Source: Candidatus Leptofilum gracile
Lineage (GTDB): Bacteria; Chloroflexota; Anaerolineae; Promineifilales; Promineifilaceae
DNA: 64,000 nt
Direction: 5' to 3'
Assembly (NCBI GenBank): GCA_016713825.1
Contig: JADJOJ010000004.1
Location: 340,963 to 404,962, forward strand
A program made the position numbers and the translations under genes. Positions 42,329 to 51,034 of the stretch are shown in pieces (position 1 is the stretch's first letter; the number at the start of each line of letters is the position of its first letter). The notes under the pieces are model-generated. The model did not search any database and was not told where the DNA came from. It was given only the letters and a program-made list of their open reading frames with translations.

Positions 42329-42982
42329 TTACTCTTCTTGGAAATGTTGGTCGAGCTGTTCTAGCAGTTGGGCGGCTTCTACCAGCTTGTCTAGCGGGTT
42401 TTCTTCGCCGGTGAAGTAGCGGTAGTCGGCGGGCATCAGGTCCAGCGTTTCGATGATTTCCTGATACTTTTCTTTGAGGGAGCGTTCGTTGATGCCAAAA
42501 ACGGCCGCAATTTGCGCCCGCGTAATCTCTAAAAAGTTCACTTTGACAATGGCGTAGGTGAGCGCCCCGGCCCAGAGCGAGGGTTTGGGGGTGCGTAACG
42601 GCCGTCTGCCAATGGCAATGCGGTACTCCAGCCACATCTGAATCGCTTTGCCAATATGGGGTAGCTCCAGTTTAAGCTGCTTCATCCCCTCAATCAGGTC
42701 AGATTCCACTTCGTCCAGACCAGTAGAAAAAAGCTGCTCGTAGCGGGCGGCAACGTCCCCTTCCGTTTCTGTTTGCAGGTAGCCGCCCAGCGCCGCCATT
42801 GCCTGATCATAGTCGCCGCCGCGCGTGTAGGCCCGGGTGAGATTCAGGTGGTATTCTGGGTTGTTTGGGTCGGCCGCCACGGCAGCGGTAAATGAATCGA
42901 CTGCTTTGTCGATTTGCCACGAATCGTAAAAAGCCAATCCAGATTGATTCAGTTCAACTGCCTGTTTTTGTTTATTTGTCAT
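42329..42982 (-). CDS. TPR protein with C-terminal helix-turn-helix-like segment
   Basis: The protein has 217 residues from MTNKQKQAVELNQSGLAFYD. TPR repeats lie at about 5-75 (AFYDSWQIDKAVDSFTAAVAADPNNPEYHLNLTRAY, GGDYDQAMAALGGYL). The second half contains GALTYAIVKVNF followed by EITRAQIAAVFGINERSL, which looks like the cyclin-fold/HTH end of TFIIB- or sigma-like proteins. It may recruit or sense a partner; no direct role is known. A longer in-frame upstream extension lacks TPR character and was rejected. Confidence 0.65.
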   Translation of the reverse strand: MTNKQKQAVELNQSGLAFYDSWQIDKAVDSFTAAVAADPNNPEYHLNLTRAYTRGGDYDQAMAALGGYLQTETEGDVAARYEQLFSTGLDEVESDLIEGMKQLKLELPHIGKAIQMWLEYRIAIGRRPLRTPKPSLWAGALTYAIVKVNFLEITRAQIAAVFGINERSLKEKYQEIIETLDLMPADYRYFTGEENPLDKLVEAAQLLEQLDQHFQEE

Positions 42983-43190
42983 GTGGTCGCCAATTCTGCG
43001 TGTTTTGGGCAAGCCACAGAAGATGGTGGAAAGCGAGGGCGATTGCTTTGTGGTTTGCCGAAGTAAAAGCGGGTGAAGGATTTTGAACAGCGTACCCGCG
43101 TTTACACATGGCTGCATTGTACAGAGTGGCTATGCCAGCGTCAAGCGGATGGGACTGTAGTCATGGGCAACGGGTAGGGGAATGGTGGCT

Positions 43191-43945
43191 TTAAGATTCG
43201 AGCGGTTGAAAGCTGCGCAGGATGGTAGCGAAATCTTCTGCAAAGATGGTGAACTGGTTGGCTGGGGCGCAGCTGGTGAGCAGGTAAACTGCGCCATTGC
43301 CGGATACAAACTGGTGCAGGCAGCGCCACGTGTCTGTGGTTTCTGGCAAATCAAAGACCAACTGCCCTTTGACAACGCCGAGATCGTCAACGGTGATTTC
43401 GGCGCTGCTTACGGTGATGGTTGGGGCAGCTGCTGCTGGGCATAGGCCACGTACTGCTCGGCGGTTAGCTGGTTGAGGCGCTGGCTGTGGGTGATGAGGA
43501 TGAAGGGTGGGGCAACGACCGTTTCCTCACCAATTCCCAAAAACAACAGATCATTATCCGCCACCATCGCCGCAAAGCTGTTGGCCAGGGTGGGGATTGG
43601 GGGCGTTTTGCTGGCGGTTGGGTTGTGGGGCAAGTCGATGGCTTGCCACGTATCGGGTAAGTTCAGGGTAAAGCGGAGCTGGCTGTCGGTGACAGCGTGC
43701 CAGCCGGGCAGCGGCGCATTGCCGCTAAAGCGCAGCAGCGGCGCTTGCCCAATGGCGCGGGTGGTAAGAATGAGCAGAAGGAGGGAAACGGCCGTTAACC
43801 CCAAATAGCGCAAAATCATCCCCACATCTGGCCCCGTTGGCGCTGCGGCAGCGGTTTTTGTGGGGGTCAGCGCCTGGCCACAGTGCCAGCATTCGCCGTC
43901 GGTGGCGGCCACAATTTGGCCGCAATTTTCGCATTGATTAAGCAT
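43191..43945 (-). CDS. Zinc-ribbon membrane-anchored protein (one frameshift)
   Basis: CENCGQ and CWHCGQ in the first 25 residues form a zinc ribbon, a membrane helix follows at about 45-65, and an outer domain of about 180 residues contains LRFTLNLPDTWQAIDL, a PsbP/Mog1-like start. The frame stops at 43409, but the next frame continues the domain (VTVSS/EITVDDLGVVKGQLVF...FATILRSFQPLES) to a TAA at 43191. A one-base indel in the G-rich stretch near 43423-43426 explains the break. Its function is unknown. Confidence 0.62.
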
Positions 43946-44135
43946 TACATTTGTGCATTTGCAAGTTTTTGGCCGTGCGTGTTTGCCGGTTTATTTGCCC
44001 AGTGGAAAACTTAAACACATGCAATCTAGAAAACAGTACGCACGTCCTATTGCTGGGTCCTAGTACCCTGCCGTACACTAATGGCATCTTACACCCAATT
44101 TGATACCCAATTTCCTCCTTTTTCTCCTCTTCCCG

Positions 44136-44166
44136 CAAAAAGCCTTGCAGCCGCAAGGCTTTTTGT
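44136..44166. terminator. Hairpin terminator downstream of mutS2
   Basis: CAAAAAGCCTTGC pairs with GCAAGGCTTTTTG around four bases, with A and T runs on each side so that it can work in both directions. Confidence 0.8.
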
Positions 44167-44178
44167 TTTCTATGCTTT

Positions 44179-44243
44179 ACGGTGCCAGGCACGGGCAGAA
44201 GATGGTTGCACACCAAGATCGTTTCGCCCGTGCCTGGCACCGT
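44179..44243. repeat. GTGCCAGGCAC inverted repeat
   Basis: ACGGTGCCAGGCACGGGC pairs with GCCCGTGCCTGGCACCGT around a 29-base loop. Each arm contains its own GTGCCAGGCAC palindrome. It lies between mutS2 and its terminator. Confidence 0.78.
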
Positions 44244-44251
44244 TGTGGTTG

Positions 44252-46674
44252 TTAACTGTCGTGAAATTTGACGACGGTGACGCCAGCGCCGCCTTCGCCA
44301 TCTTTGCCTTCTTCGATGGCGGCGATGTGCTGGTTGTTTTTGAGCGATTTGCGTACGGCCGTTCTTAACTTGCCCGTCCCCTTGCCATGAATAATGCGCA
44401 CCCACGGCATCTGCGACAAAAACGCCTGGTCGATGAAGGTGGTTAGCTCAGACAGCCCCTCCTCCACGCGGCGACCGCGAATGTCTAGCTCCAGGCCCGG
44501 CGAGCGCGTTTTGCTGATGGGTGTAGACTCCATCTGCGGCTCGTCCTCCTTGGGGCGGCTCTTAAACTCCAAATCGCTCAACTTGGCCCGCATCTGCAAT
44601 CGGCCGACAGCAATCATCGCCTCGTACTTGCTCAGCGTGATGATTTCACCTTCCGTGTTCAGCGCTTTCACCGTCACTTTGTCGCCCACTTCCAATTCTG
44701 AACTGTTCTTGGTGGGTTTGCGCGTTTTGGTTGTTTTTGGCGCAATCTCCTCCACCTTTTCTTCGGCCAGCTCGGCAACTTCTTTGCTCACCTGCTTCAG
44801 CTTGTTCAGCGATTGGGCGTCGCGGATGTGCCTGCGCGCCTGCCGCAGCTCTTCCTCGATGACCGCGATTTTTTGCCGCGCTTCTTCCTGCGCTTCGGCC
44901 AGCACCGCTTCGCGCTCTTCCTCTAGCTGCTCAACCTGCCGCGCCAGGGCATCCTTCTCATCCTCCAACTGGCGGCGGATGAGCCGGGCGGCGGCTTCTT
45001 CGGCAGAGATTTTGTCGCGCAGATCGTAAATCGCATCCAGCAGGCTTTCCGCTTCGTTGCTGCCCGCGCCGGTTAGCTTCATCGCGTCGTCCAGGATGGT
45101 GTCATCCAGCCCCAGCCGCCGGGCAATGGCAAAGGCGTTGGATTTGCCCGGAATGCCAATCGCCATTTCGTAGGTGGGGGAGAGCGTTTCCACATCGAAC
45201 AGCATGGAGGCGTTGGTCGCCCCGCGCTGCTGGTCGGCGTACAGCTTTAGCTCCGGGTAATGGGTGGCGATGAAGGTCGTTGCCCCTTTGTCGCGCAAAA
45301 AGTTCGTGATGGATTGAGCCAGCGCCGCCCCTTCTGTCGGGTCGGTGCCAGAGCCGAGTTCATCCAGCAGCACCAGCGAGCGGTCGTCTACGTGTTCCAA
45401 AATGCGGATGATGTTGGTCATGTGCGCCGAAAAGGTGGAGAGGCTTTGTTCGATGGATTGCTCGTCGCCGATGTCGGCAAACACGTCTTCGAACACGGTC
45501 AACCGCGCTTCGATGGCGGGCAGGTGCAGGCCAGATTGAGCCATGAGCACCATGAGGCCGATCGTTTTGAGGCTAACCGTCTTGCCCCCGGTGTTTGGCC
45601 CGGTGATGAGCACGGTGAAGATGTCATCGCCCAGGGTGAGGTCGGTGGGGATGACGCTGCCGGGGGCAGCAGCGGGTGGCGGGCGCTGCGAATCCAGACG
45701 GTGCTGCCGGGGTGGGGATTGCGCGGTTGGGGCACCCATTTGGCCAACTCGTTGGCGTGTTTGGGCGGCCGGGGCTGCTCAAATTCGCGCCAATCGACAA
45801 AATCTGGCGGCACGCCTTTGATGATGGCGGCGTACCGGGCGCGGGCGCAGATTAAATCCAGCTCGGCCATGCGCTCCACAATGCGGATGATGACGTCGGC
45901 GACGTCGGCGACTTTGGCGGACAGTACAGCCAGGATGCGCTCGATTTCGGCTTGCTCGCTCATTTGCAGGCCGCGATATTCGTTGTTGAGGTCTACGGTG
46001 CCGATTGGCTCTACCCAGACGGTGGCCCCGCTGCCGCTTTGGTCATGCACGATCCTTTGATGCGCCCCTTTGGCGTCGATTTTGACGGGGACGACGTAAC
46101 GGCCGCTTCTCATGGAAATAATGGGTTCTTGCAGCCACTGGTTGTGGCTGGAGTTGAGCAGGCGCTGGAGCTTGTCTTGAATACGGCCGTGTACCGTGCG
46201 CAAATCGGCCCGAATTTTGGCCAGTTTTGAACTGGCGCTGTCTAGCACTTCGCCCCGCTCGTCGATGGTGCTGCTGATGGCGTCTACCAGGCCGGGCACT
46301 TCTTCCACCAGTTCGGCGATGGCTGCCAGGTAGGGGAACTCCTCGGCCACTTTGAGCAGCTGCCGTTTGAGCGTGCGGGAGGCGGCGAGCGTGCTGCGGA
46401 TGTCTAGCAAATCTTCGGCGGGCAGGGTGAAGCCGCGCTTGGAATTTTCCGCCGGGCGGCGTACATCGCGCGCGCCGCCGATGGTGATGTTGGTGTGGGT
46501 ATCCAGCAGCAAGAGGGCTTCGGCCGTTTCTTTTTGCCACTGCTCGGCCAGAATTTGGTCGGTGGTGGGCTGGAGTTTGCGGGCCAGCTCTTCGCCGCCG
46601 CTGAAGCTGGTGTAGCCAGCTAGAATGTTGAGTACCTTGTGGTATTCAAGGGTATGTAGTGATTTTGTGTCCAT
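44252..46674 (-). CDS. mutS2: MutS2 family DNA/ribosome-acting ATPase-nuclease (one frameshift)
   Basis: About 807 residues once joined. The N-terminal MutS core/lever region opens MDTKSLHTLEYHKVL. The ATPase has Walker A GPNTGGKTVSLK and Walker B SLVLLDELGSGTDP, a Lys/Glu-rich coiled coil follows (about 520-610), and a C-terminal Smr domain ends the protein (ELDIRGRRVEEGL ... IIHGKGTGKLR). MutS2 suppresses recombination or splits collided ribosomes, depending on species. The frame breaks at a G5 run (45662-45666), one base short; correcting it gives HPLLPPGSVIPTDL. The start at 46674 was chosen from family similarity over an ATG nine codons upstream. Confidence 0.92.
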
Positions 46675-47183
46675 TTTTCCTGAGCTAGCCACAGAGGGCA
46701 CAGAGAGGGAAGAGATTTTGAGAAGTGTGGCTACAAAATCTGCGCAATCTGTGGTGTCTGCGGTTTAGATAGACGACTCTGGAAGCACATACCCTCGGGT
46801 GATGGTTTTAGCGGGGGAGGTTCCGAGTCGGTTGATTTTTGGTAAGTTGATGGTGGGATACGGTGTTTGGTCGCAAACGGCCGTTTTGCCCCACAAGCAA
46901 TGCAGTTTTAATGACAAACATGAAAATTAACCTCCTCGTTTAGATTTTGGCCAAGTATACCTGCGAAATAGAATCTGGCTAAAAATGATACAGTCGGGCA
47001 AATTGTGCCAAACTGTGATGCAGTTGATATTGTAAGTGGGGCAGCTGCGGAATAATCTGGGGCAATTCTTAGCAACCGTCTAAAATTTACTTATTGAGAT
47101 TGGGCCAATCTTCAAGATTGGCCCAATCTGAAAACCGCTAACTTGTTTTTGCATGGTTACTTAATCATCCTGAGGACACTTTT
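46675..47183. other. Gene-free gap with word hairpins
   Basis: CCACAGAGGGCACAGAG and ATCTGCGCAATCTGTGG words lie at 46690-46770, an ACGGCCGT at 46877, and GATTGGGCCAATCTTCAAG with AGATTGGCCCAATC at 47098-47130. The divergent promoters of mutS2 and the TPM gene should lie here, but I could not place hexamers with confidence. Confidence 0.5.
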
Positions 47184-48320
47184 ATGCGTACGGCAAACCG
47201 TAAATTGAGTTGGACAATCGGTCTTCTGTTTACTTTTTTGGGGCTGGTGTGGCTGTGGGCGGGAACGGCCGTCGCCGCCCAAACGATTTATCCACCGGCC
47301 AACGATCTGTTTGTGAACGATTACGCCAGCGTCATTAGCAGTGCCGATGAGGCGCAGATTCGTGACCTGCTGGCCGAGTTTGAGGCGAGCAGCGGTGTGC
47401 AGATGACGGTGCTGACGGTGCGCTCGCTGAGCGATTACAGCACGGGCGATACTTCAATTGAGCAGTTTGCCACCCATTTGTTTAACGAATGGGGCATTGG
47501 TGATGCCAGCCGGAACGATGGCGTGCTGTTTTTGGTGGCGGTTCAAGATCGTGAACTTCGCGTTGAGTTGGGATCGGGGTATGGGGCGGCGTATAACGGC
47601 CGTATGCAGCGCATCATCGACCAGATCATCGTGCCCTATTTTCGTCAGGAGGATTACAGCCTGGGGATTTTTGAAGGCAGCCGGGCTATTGTGGCTGATT
47701 TGCGCGGCGACGTGTATGAATCGCTGGCGGAAACCAACGGCAGCATTCCTTCACGCACAACGGGTGTGGCTGAGCCATCGGCCGGGGGGCTGGGCAAGAT
47801 TCTGCTCGGCCTGGGCGCGGTGGGCGTACCGTTGGGCAGCCTGCTCGTTTCGCGCTATCGCCGGTATAAACCCCGTACCTGTTCTACCTGCCAGACAACG
47901 ATGACCCGTCTGGAAGAGCAGGCTGATGATGCTTATCTGAACCAGGGGCAGCTAACCGAGGAACGGTTGAGCTCTGTGGATTATGATGTGTGGCTTTGCC
48001 CAAACTGCCAGCAGCGGCAAGTGATTCCGTATGAAAATTGGCTACAGCGTTACGGCCGTTGCCGCAAATGCCATTACCGGACGGTGAGCCATAGTTCGAC
48101 TATTCTGTCTCACCCAACCTATTCCCGAAGCGGTCGGAAGCGGGACCGGGCCTACTGCAACCACTGCGGTGATGAAAAAATTACGGAATCTGTTATTCCC
48201 ATGCTGGTTGAATCGGACAGCAGCAGCTCTAGTTCCAGCTCCAGCAGTTCCAGTTCAAGTTCAAGCAGCTCTTTTGGCGGGGGCAGTTCTTCCGGCGGTG
48301 GGGCGAGTGGCAAGTGGTAA
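47184..48320 (+). CDS. TPM-domain membrane protein with zinc-ribbon-like region and Ser/Gly tail
   Basis: The protein has 378 residues. Signal peptide 1-32 (ending TAVAAQ), TPM domain 40-180 (NDYASVISSADEAQIRDLL, RNDGVLFLVAVQDRELRVE, GSGYGAAYNG), a membrane helix near 205-225, then a cytoplasmic part with four Cys pairs (CSTCQ, CPNCQ, CRKCH, CNHCG) that can hold two zinc ions. It ends in a run of about 20 serines and FGGGSSSGGGASGKW. TPM proteins have been linked to photosystem repair and to envelope processes; the role here is unknown. The Cys region is an unusual addition. Confidence 0.8.
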   Translation: MRTANRKLSWTIGLLFTFLGLVWLWAGTAVAAQTIYPPANDLFVNDYASVISSADEAQIRDLLAEFEASSGVQMTVLTVRSLSDYSTGDTSIEQFATHLFNEWGIGDASRNDGVLFLVAVQDRELRVELGSGYGAAYNGRMQRIIDQIIVPYFRQEDYSLGIFEGSRAIVADLRGDVYESLAETNGSIPSRTTGVAEPSAGGLGKILLGLGAVGVPLGSLLVSRYRRYKPRTCSTCQTTMTRLEEQADDAYLNQGQLTEERLSSVDYDVWLCPNCQQRQVIPYENWLQRYGRCRKCHYRTVSHSSTILSHPTYSRSGRKRDRAYCNHCGDEKITESVIPMLVESDSSSSSSSSSSSSSSSSSSFGGGSSSGGGASGKW

Positions 48321-48328
48321 GGTATGGT

Positions 48329-48365
48329 ATCCAGGCAAGTTTGTCGGTAGTAAACTTGCCTGGAT
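48329..48365. terminator. Stem-loop between convergent genes
   Basis: ATCCAGGCAAGTTT pairs with AAACTTGCCTGGAT around nine bases. There is no T run, so it may protect 3' ends rather than terminate. Confidence 0.5.
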
Positions 48366-48381
48366 AAACCGGGGAAGCTGC

Positions 48382-49263
48382 CTAATTTGCGGCCAGGAAA
48401 TCGGCAACGGCCGTTGGCTGATGGCCCGTCAGTTCGGCAAAGTCATCCGATAGAACGTCAAATTGTCCCCGAGCGGTGGCGGCGTCAAGGGCCGCTACAA
48501 ATTGGGCTACAGGCTGCGGGACACCTGCGGCGACCATATTTTTGATGAGCTCTTCCTTTGTCAGGGGAACGTAAGTCACGGATTTGTTTGCAATTTTGCT
48601 GGCCAGGGCGGCCAGATCGGCTGTGGACAACGCCTCGGGGCCGGTGATGTTGAGGGTTCTACGGCCGTTAAACGAGGACAGCAGGGCCGCCGCTGCCGCC
48701 TGGGCACAATCTTCGCGCGAAATGTAGGCTAAACGGCCGTCGCCCGCCGCACTGAACAACTGTCCCATCTCAATGGCCGGCCCAATCTTGCCGGGTAAGA
48801 GATCGGCATAAAGATTGTTACGCAGGATGGTCCAGTTGAGCTCGCTGGCCGCCAACGCTTGTTCCGTCTCATAATGATCGGGAATGACCGAGCCTGGGCC
48901 AGGGTTCACCACGGACGTGTAAATCACATGGCTTACACCCGCCGCTTCGGCTGCTTTGATAGCGGCTTGATGCTGTTTTACCCGCAGGCCCGGCTCTTCC
49001 AGGGAATCGGTGCTGATGAGCAGCAGGCGATCCACACCGGCAAATGCCTCTCGCAGCGAATCGGGCTGGTTAAAATCGGCGTGGCGGACAATGACACCTT
49101 GCTCGGCAAGGTCTGTTAGCTTTTCTGGCGTGCGCGTGGTGGCGACAACTTTGTCGGCGACAACTGTACCAGTATCTGCCTTTAGCAATAATTCAACAAC
49201 GCGTCGCCCCAATTGGCCGGAAGCGCCAGTTACTAATAAAGTTGGAAGGTCATTTTTACTCAT
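48382..49263 (-). CDS. NmrA-like NAD(P)H:quinone oxidoreductase (QorB/YtfG-like)
   Basis: The protein has 293 residues. It has a Rossmann start VTGASGQLGRRVVELLL and then the NmrA/QorB pattern RHADFNQPDSLREAFAGVDRLLLIST and VIYTSVVNPGPGSVIPDHYETEQAL. It reduces quinones or senses NADPH. It is divergent from an HxlR regulator, the same arrangement as ytfG-ytfH of Escherichia coli, which supports the assignment and a redox-stress role. Confidence 0.82.
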   Translation of the reverse strand: MSKNDLPTLLVTGASGQLGRRVVELLLKADTGTVVADKVVATTRTPEKLTDLAEQGVIVRHADFNQPDSLREAFAGVDRLLLISTDSLEEPGLRVKQHQAAIKAAEAAGVSHVIYTSVVNPGPGSVIPDHYETEQALAASELNWTILRNNLYADLLPGKIGPAIEMGQLFSAAGDGRLAYISREDCAQAAAAALLSSFNGRRTLNITGPEALSTADLAALASKIANKSVTYVPLTKEELIKNMVAAGVPQPVAQFVAALDAATARGQFDVLSDDFAELTGHQPTAVADFLAAN

Positions 49264-49299
49264 TGTATAACTCCTTGTTCTCAGCTAGAATGTTTCATC

Positions 49300-49320
49300 A
49301 GTTACTATAAGTGATTAACT
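49300..49320. promoter_or_regulatory. Putative HxlR operator and overlapping divergent promoters
   Basis: AGTTACTATAAGTGATTAACT lies midway between the divergent genes. Its AGTTA and TTAACT ends are inverted, and TACTAT/TATAGT could be -10 boxes on the two strands. This is the expected place for an HxlR dimer. Confidence 0.45.
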
Positions 49321-49362
49321 CTCTATTGGAAAGTAGGCACTTAAAAGTGGGGTGGTTACCAA

Positions 49363-49735
49363 ATGGAAACAATTGAACTTTACGGGAATGTATATGCCAG
49401 TGATTGTCCAACGCGGCAGGTGTTGGACCGGATTGGGGATAAGTGGACCGCGCTGGTCATGGGGATGCTGGAGCAAGGGCCGCAGCGATTTTCAGAGTTG
49501 CGGCGGAGTGTTGGTGGTATTTCACAGAAGATGCTGACGCAAACGCTGCGCAGTTTAGAGCGTGATGGGTTGGTCAACCGGACTGTTTACGCCGAAGTTC
49601 CACCCCGCGTGGAATATGCGCTGACGCCGCTGGGAGAGACGCTTTGTACGCCGCTGGCCACCATTCGCCACTGGGCTGAGGGCAAACATTGCCGAAGTGT
49701 TGGGGGCGCAGGGTGTTTATGATTCTCGGGGGTAG
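49363..49735 (+). CDS. HxlR-family transcriptional regulator (one frameshift at the end)
   Basis: About 123 residues. A winged helix spans 20-100 (DKWTALVMGML, FSELRRSVGGISQKMLTQTL, VPPRVEYALTPLG). Cys15 in ASDCPTRQ is the conserved redox-sensing cysteine of YodB/QorR/HypR types. The uncorrected frame ends at 49722 with an odd HCRSVGGAGCL. Removing one G from the GGG at 49680-49682 gives WAEANIAEVLGAQGVYDS, the normal end, and a TAG at 49733. It probably represses the divergent quinone reductase gene until quinones or electrophiles modify Cys15. Confidence 0.84.
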
Positions 49736-49751
49736 ACGGCCGTTAGTTTTT

Positions 49752-49815
49752 ATGACAAAGGGACAAAGGAACCAAGAGACAAAGTTTTCTTTTGTTCCTC
49801 TGTTCCTTTGTATTC
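49752..49815. repeat. Intergenic iterated-word hairpin (GGACAAAGGAAC family)
   Basis: GACAAAGGGACAAAGGAACC faces TTTTGTTCCTCTGTTCCTTTG. A related block is at 59288-59362. It separates the convergent hxlR and uppS. Confidence 0.72.
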
Positions 49816-50497
49816 ATTTTTCAGTGGGGGCCACCACTTGATTAAAATATTGAAGACCTGCCTCGATATCCTGGCGAGTGATGGCGGGCCACTGATTTTG
49901 GACAACGTGTAAGCAGGCATAGGCGCTTTGCCACAGCATAAAGTTGCTCAAGCGCAAATCACCACCGGTGCGAATGACCAGATCGACATCGGGCAAGCCT
50001 GCCGTCCACAAATGCGCTTCCAGTTTTTGTTGAAGCGTTTCGTCGTTGGCGGTGCCTTCGGCCAGCAGTTGGCGGGCAGCATGGACAATTTCGGCACGCC
50101 CTCCGTAGTTGTAAGCAAAGTTGAAAATCCCAGACTTGTTGTGGCGAGTTAGTTCGACGGCTTCGCTGAGTCGTTTTTGGGCTTTGGCGGTTAAATCTTC
50201 CCTGAAGCCACTGTGGACAAAGCGAATGTCGCGGCCATGAAGCTCTTTGACAAAGCGTGGCAAATGGTTTTCCAGCGCACGCAGCAGAAAGGTGGTTTCT
50301 TTTTCGGGCCTGCCCCAATTTTCAGTTGACCAGGCGTAGCAGGAGATGACATTTACGCCTAGCGCCTGGCACATTTTTAGCACGTCGGGAATGTGTTCAT
50401 ACCCGGCTTTGTGTCCGGCTGAGCGTGGCATGCCCTGTTCTGTGGCCCAACGGCCGTTGCCATCCATGATGAAGGCGATATGTTTAGGAATTATCAT
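49814..50497 (-). CDS. uppS: Isoprenyl (undecaprenyl) diphosphate synthase
   Basis: The protein has 227 residues. It has HIAFIMDGNGRWA with the catalytic Asp12, YAWSTENWGRP, NFAYNYGGRAEIV and RTGGDLRLSNFMLWQ (usually RTSGEQRLSNFLLWQ, so a variant). It condenses isopentenyl units in cis to make the C55 lipid carrier for cell-wall and glycan synthesis. It links functionally with uppP at 15.9 kb. The preceding toxin-antitoxin pair reads in the same direction with a two-base gap. Confidence 0.93.
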   Translation of the reverse strand: MIIPKHIAFIMDGNGRWATEQGMPRSAGHKAGYEHIPDVLKMCQALGVNVISCYAWSTENWGRPEKETTFLLRALENHLPRFVKELHGRDIRFVHSGFREDLTAKAQKRLSEAVELTRHNKSGIFNFAYNYGGRAEIVHAARQLLAEGTANDETLQQKLEAHLWTAGLPDVDLVIRTGGDLRLSNFMLWQSAYACLHVVQNQWPAITRQDIEAGLQYFNQVVAPTEK

Positions 50498-50499
50498 AG

Positions 50500-50733
50500 C
50501 TATGCGGATTGGTTTTGAGTTTGTTTGGCAATTTTCATGAGCAGCCGCAGGGCTTCGTTAACGGATTTGTTTGTCGGGAAAGCGGCCGCCACATCTGGTT
50601 CCAACAAAACAAGGTTCGTGCCAGCCTGATATTTCTCCGCATATTTGCCGCGAACACCATCTTTTAGCTCAGAAAGATTGTATTCCTCGCGTAATTCATC
50701 ATTGTAGTTTGTGTTATTTGCCATATTCTTCAT
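50500..50733 (-). CDS. Antitoxin-like protein next to a BrnT-type toxin
   Basis: The protein has 77 residues (74 from the second ATG, which has the better context). It contains YNLSELKDGVRGKYAEKY, EPDVAAAFPTNKSVNEALRLL: a short acidic start and a ribbon-helix-helix-like second half. This matches the usual partner of BrnT/RelE-like toxins. Its start overlaps the toxin's end by 20 bases, the normal toxin-first order of brnT-brnA. Confidence 0.72.
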   Translation of the reverse strand: MKNMANNTNYNDELREEYNLSELKDGVRGKYAEKYQAGTNLVLLEPDVAAAFPTNKSVNEALRLLMKIAKQTQNQSA

Positions 50734-50992
50734 AAATTTTTCGCTCGCCGCGTGTTACCTGGCGAGCAGAAATAATTCGGACACGACTTTCTCTGTCTGT
50801 GTGAGATACAATGAGCAGTCGTTGTTGCTGAGATATTCCGATGATAATAAATCGATCTTCGTCATTCGAGTGGTCAGGGTCGGGAAAGGTCAAAGACAGC
50901 ATGTCTCCAAAAACTGCCGTTGCTTCCATAAAAGAAACACCATGCTTCTTTTCATTGCTTTCTGCCTTCGCTACATCCCATTCAAACTCCAT
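50714..50992 (-). CDS. BrnT-family toxin (predicted ribonuclease)
   Basis: The protein has 92 residues. It contains FEWDVAKAESNEKKHGVSF at the start, DEDRFIIIGISQQQRLLIV and RVRIISARQVTRGERKIYE, the compact RelE-like BrnT fold with the expected Lys/His/Arg positions. It should cleave RNA when not bound by the protein encoded downstream. Together they form a type II toxin-antitoxin pair. Confidence 0.83.
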   Translation of the reverse strand: MEFEWDVAKAESNEKKHGVSFMEATAVFGDMLSLTFPDPDHSNDEDRFIIIGISQQQRLLIVSHTDRESRVRIISARQVTRGERKIYEEYGK

Positions 50993-51034
50993 AACATGAT
51001 TATAACGGCAACTACCTCAATTTGCGCAAATGGA

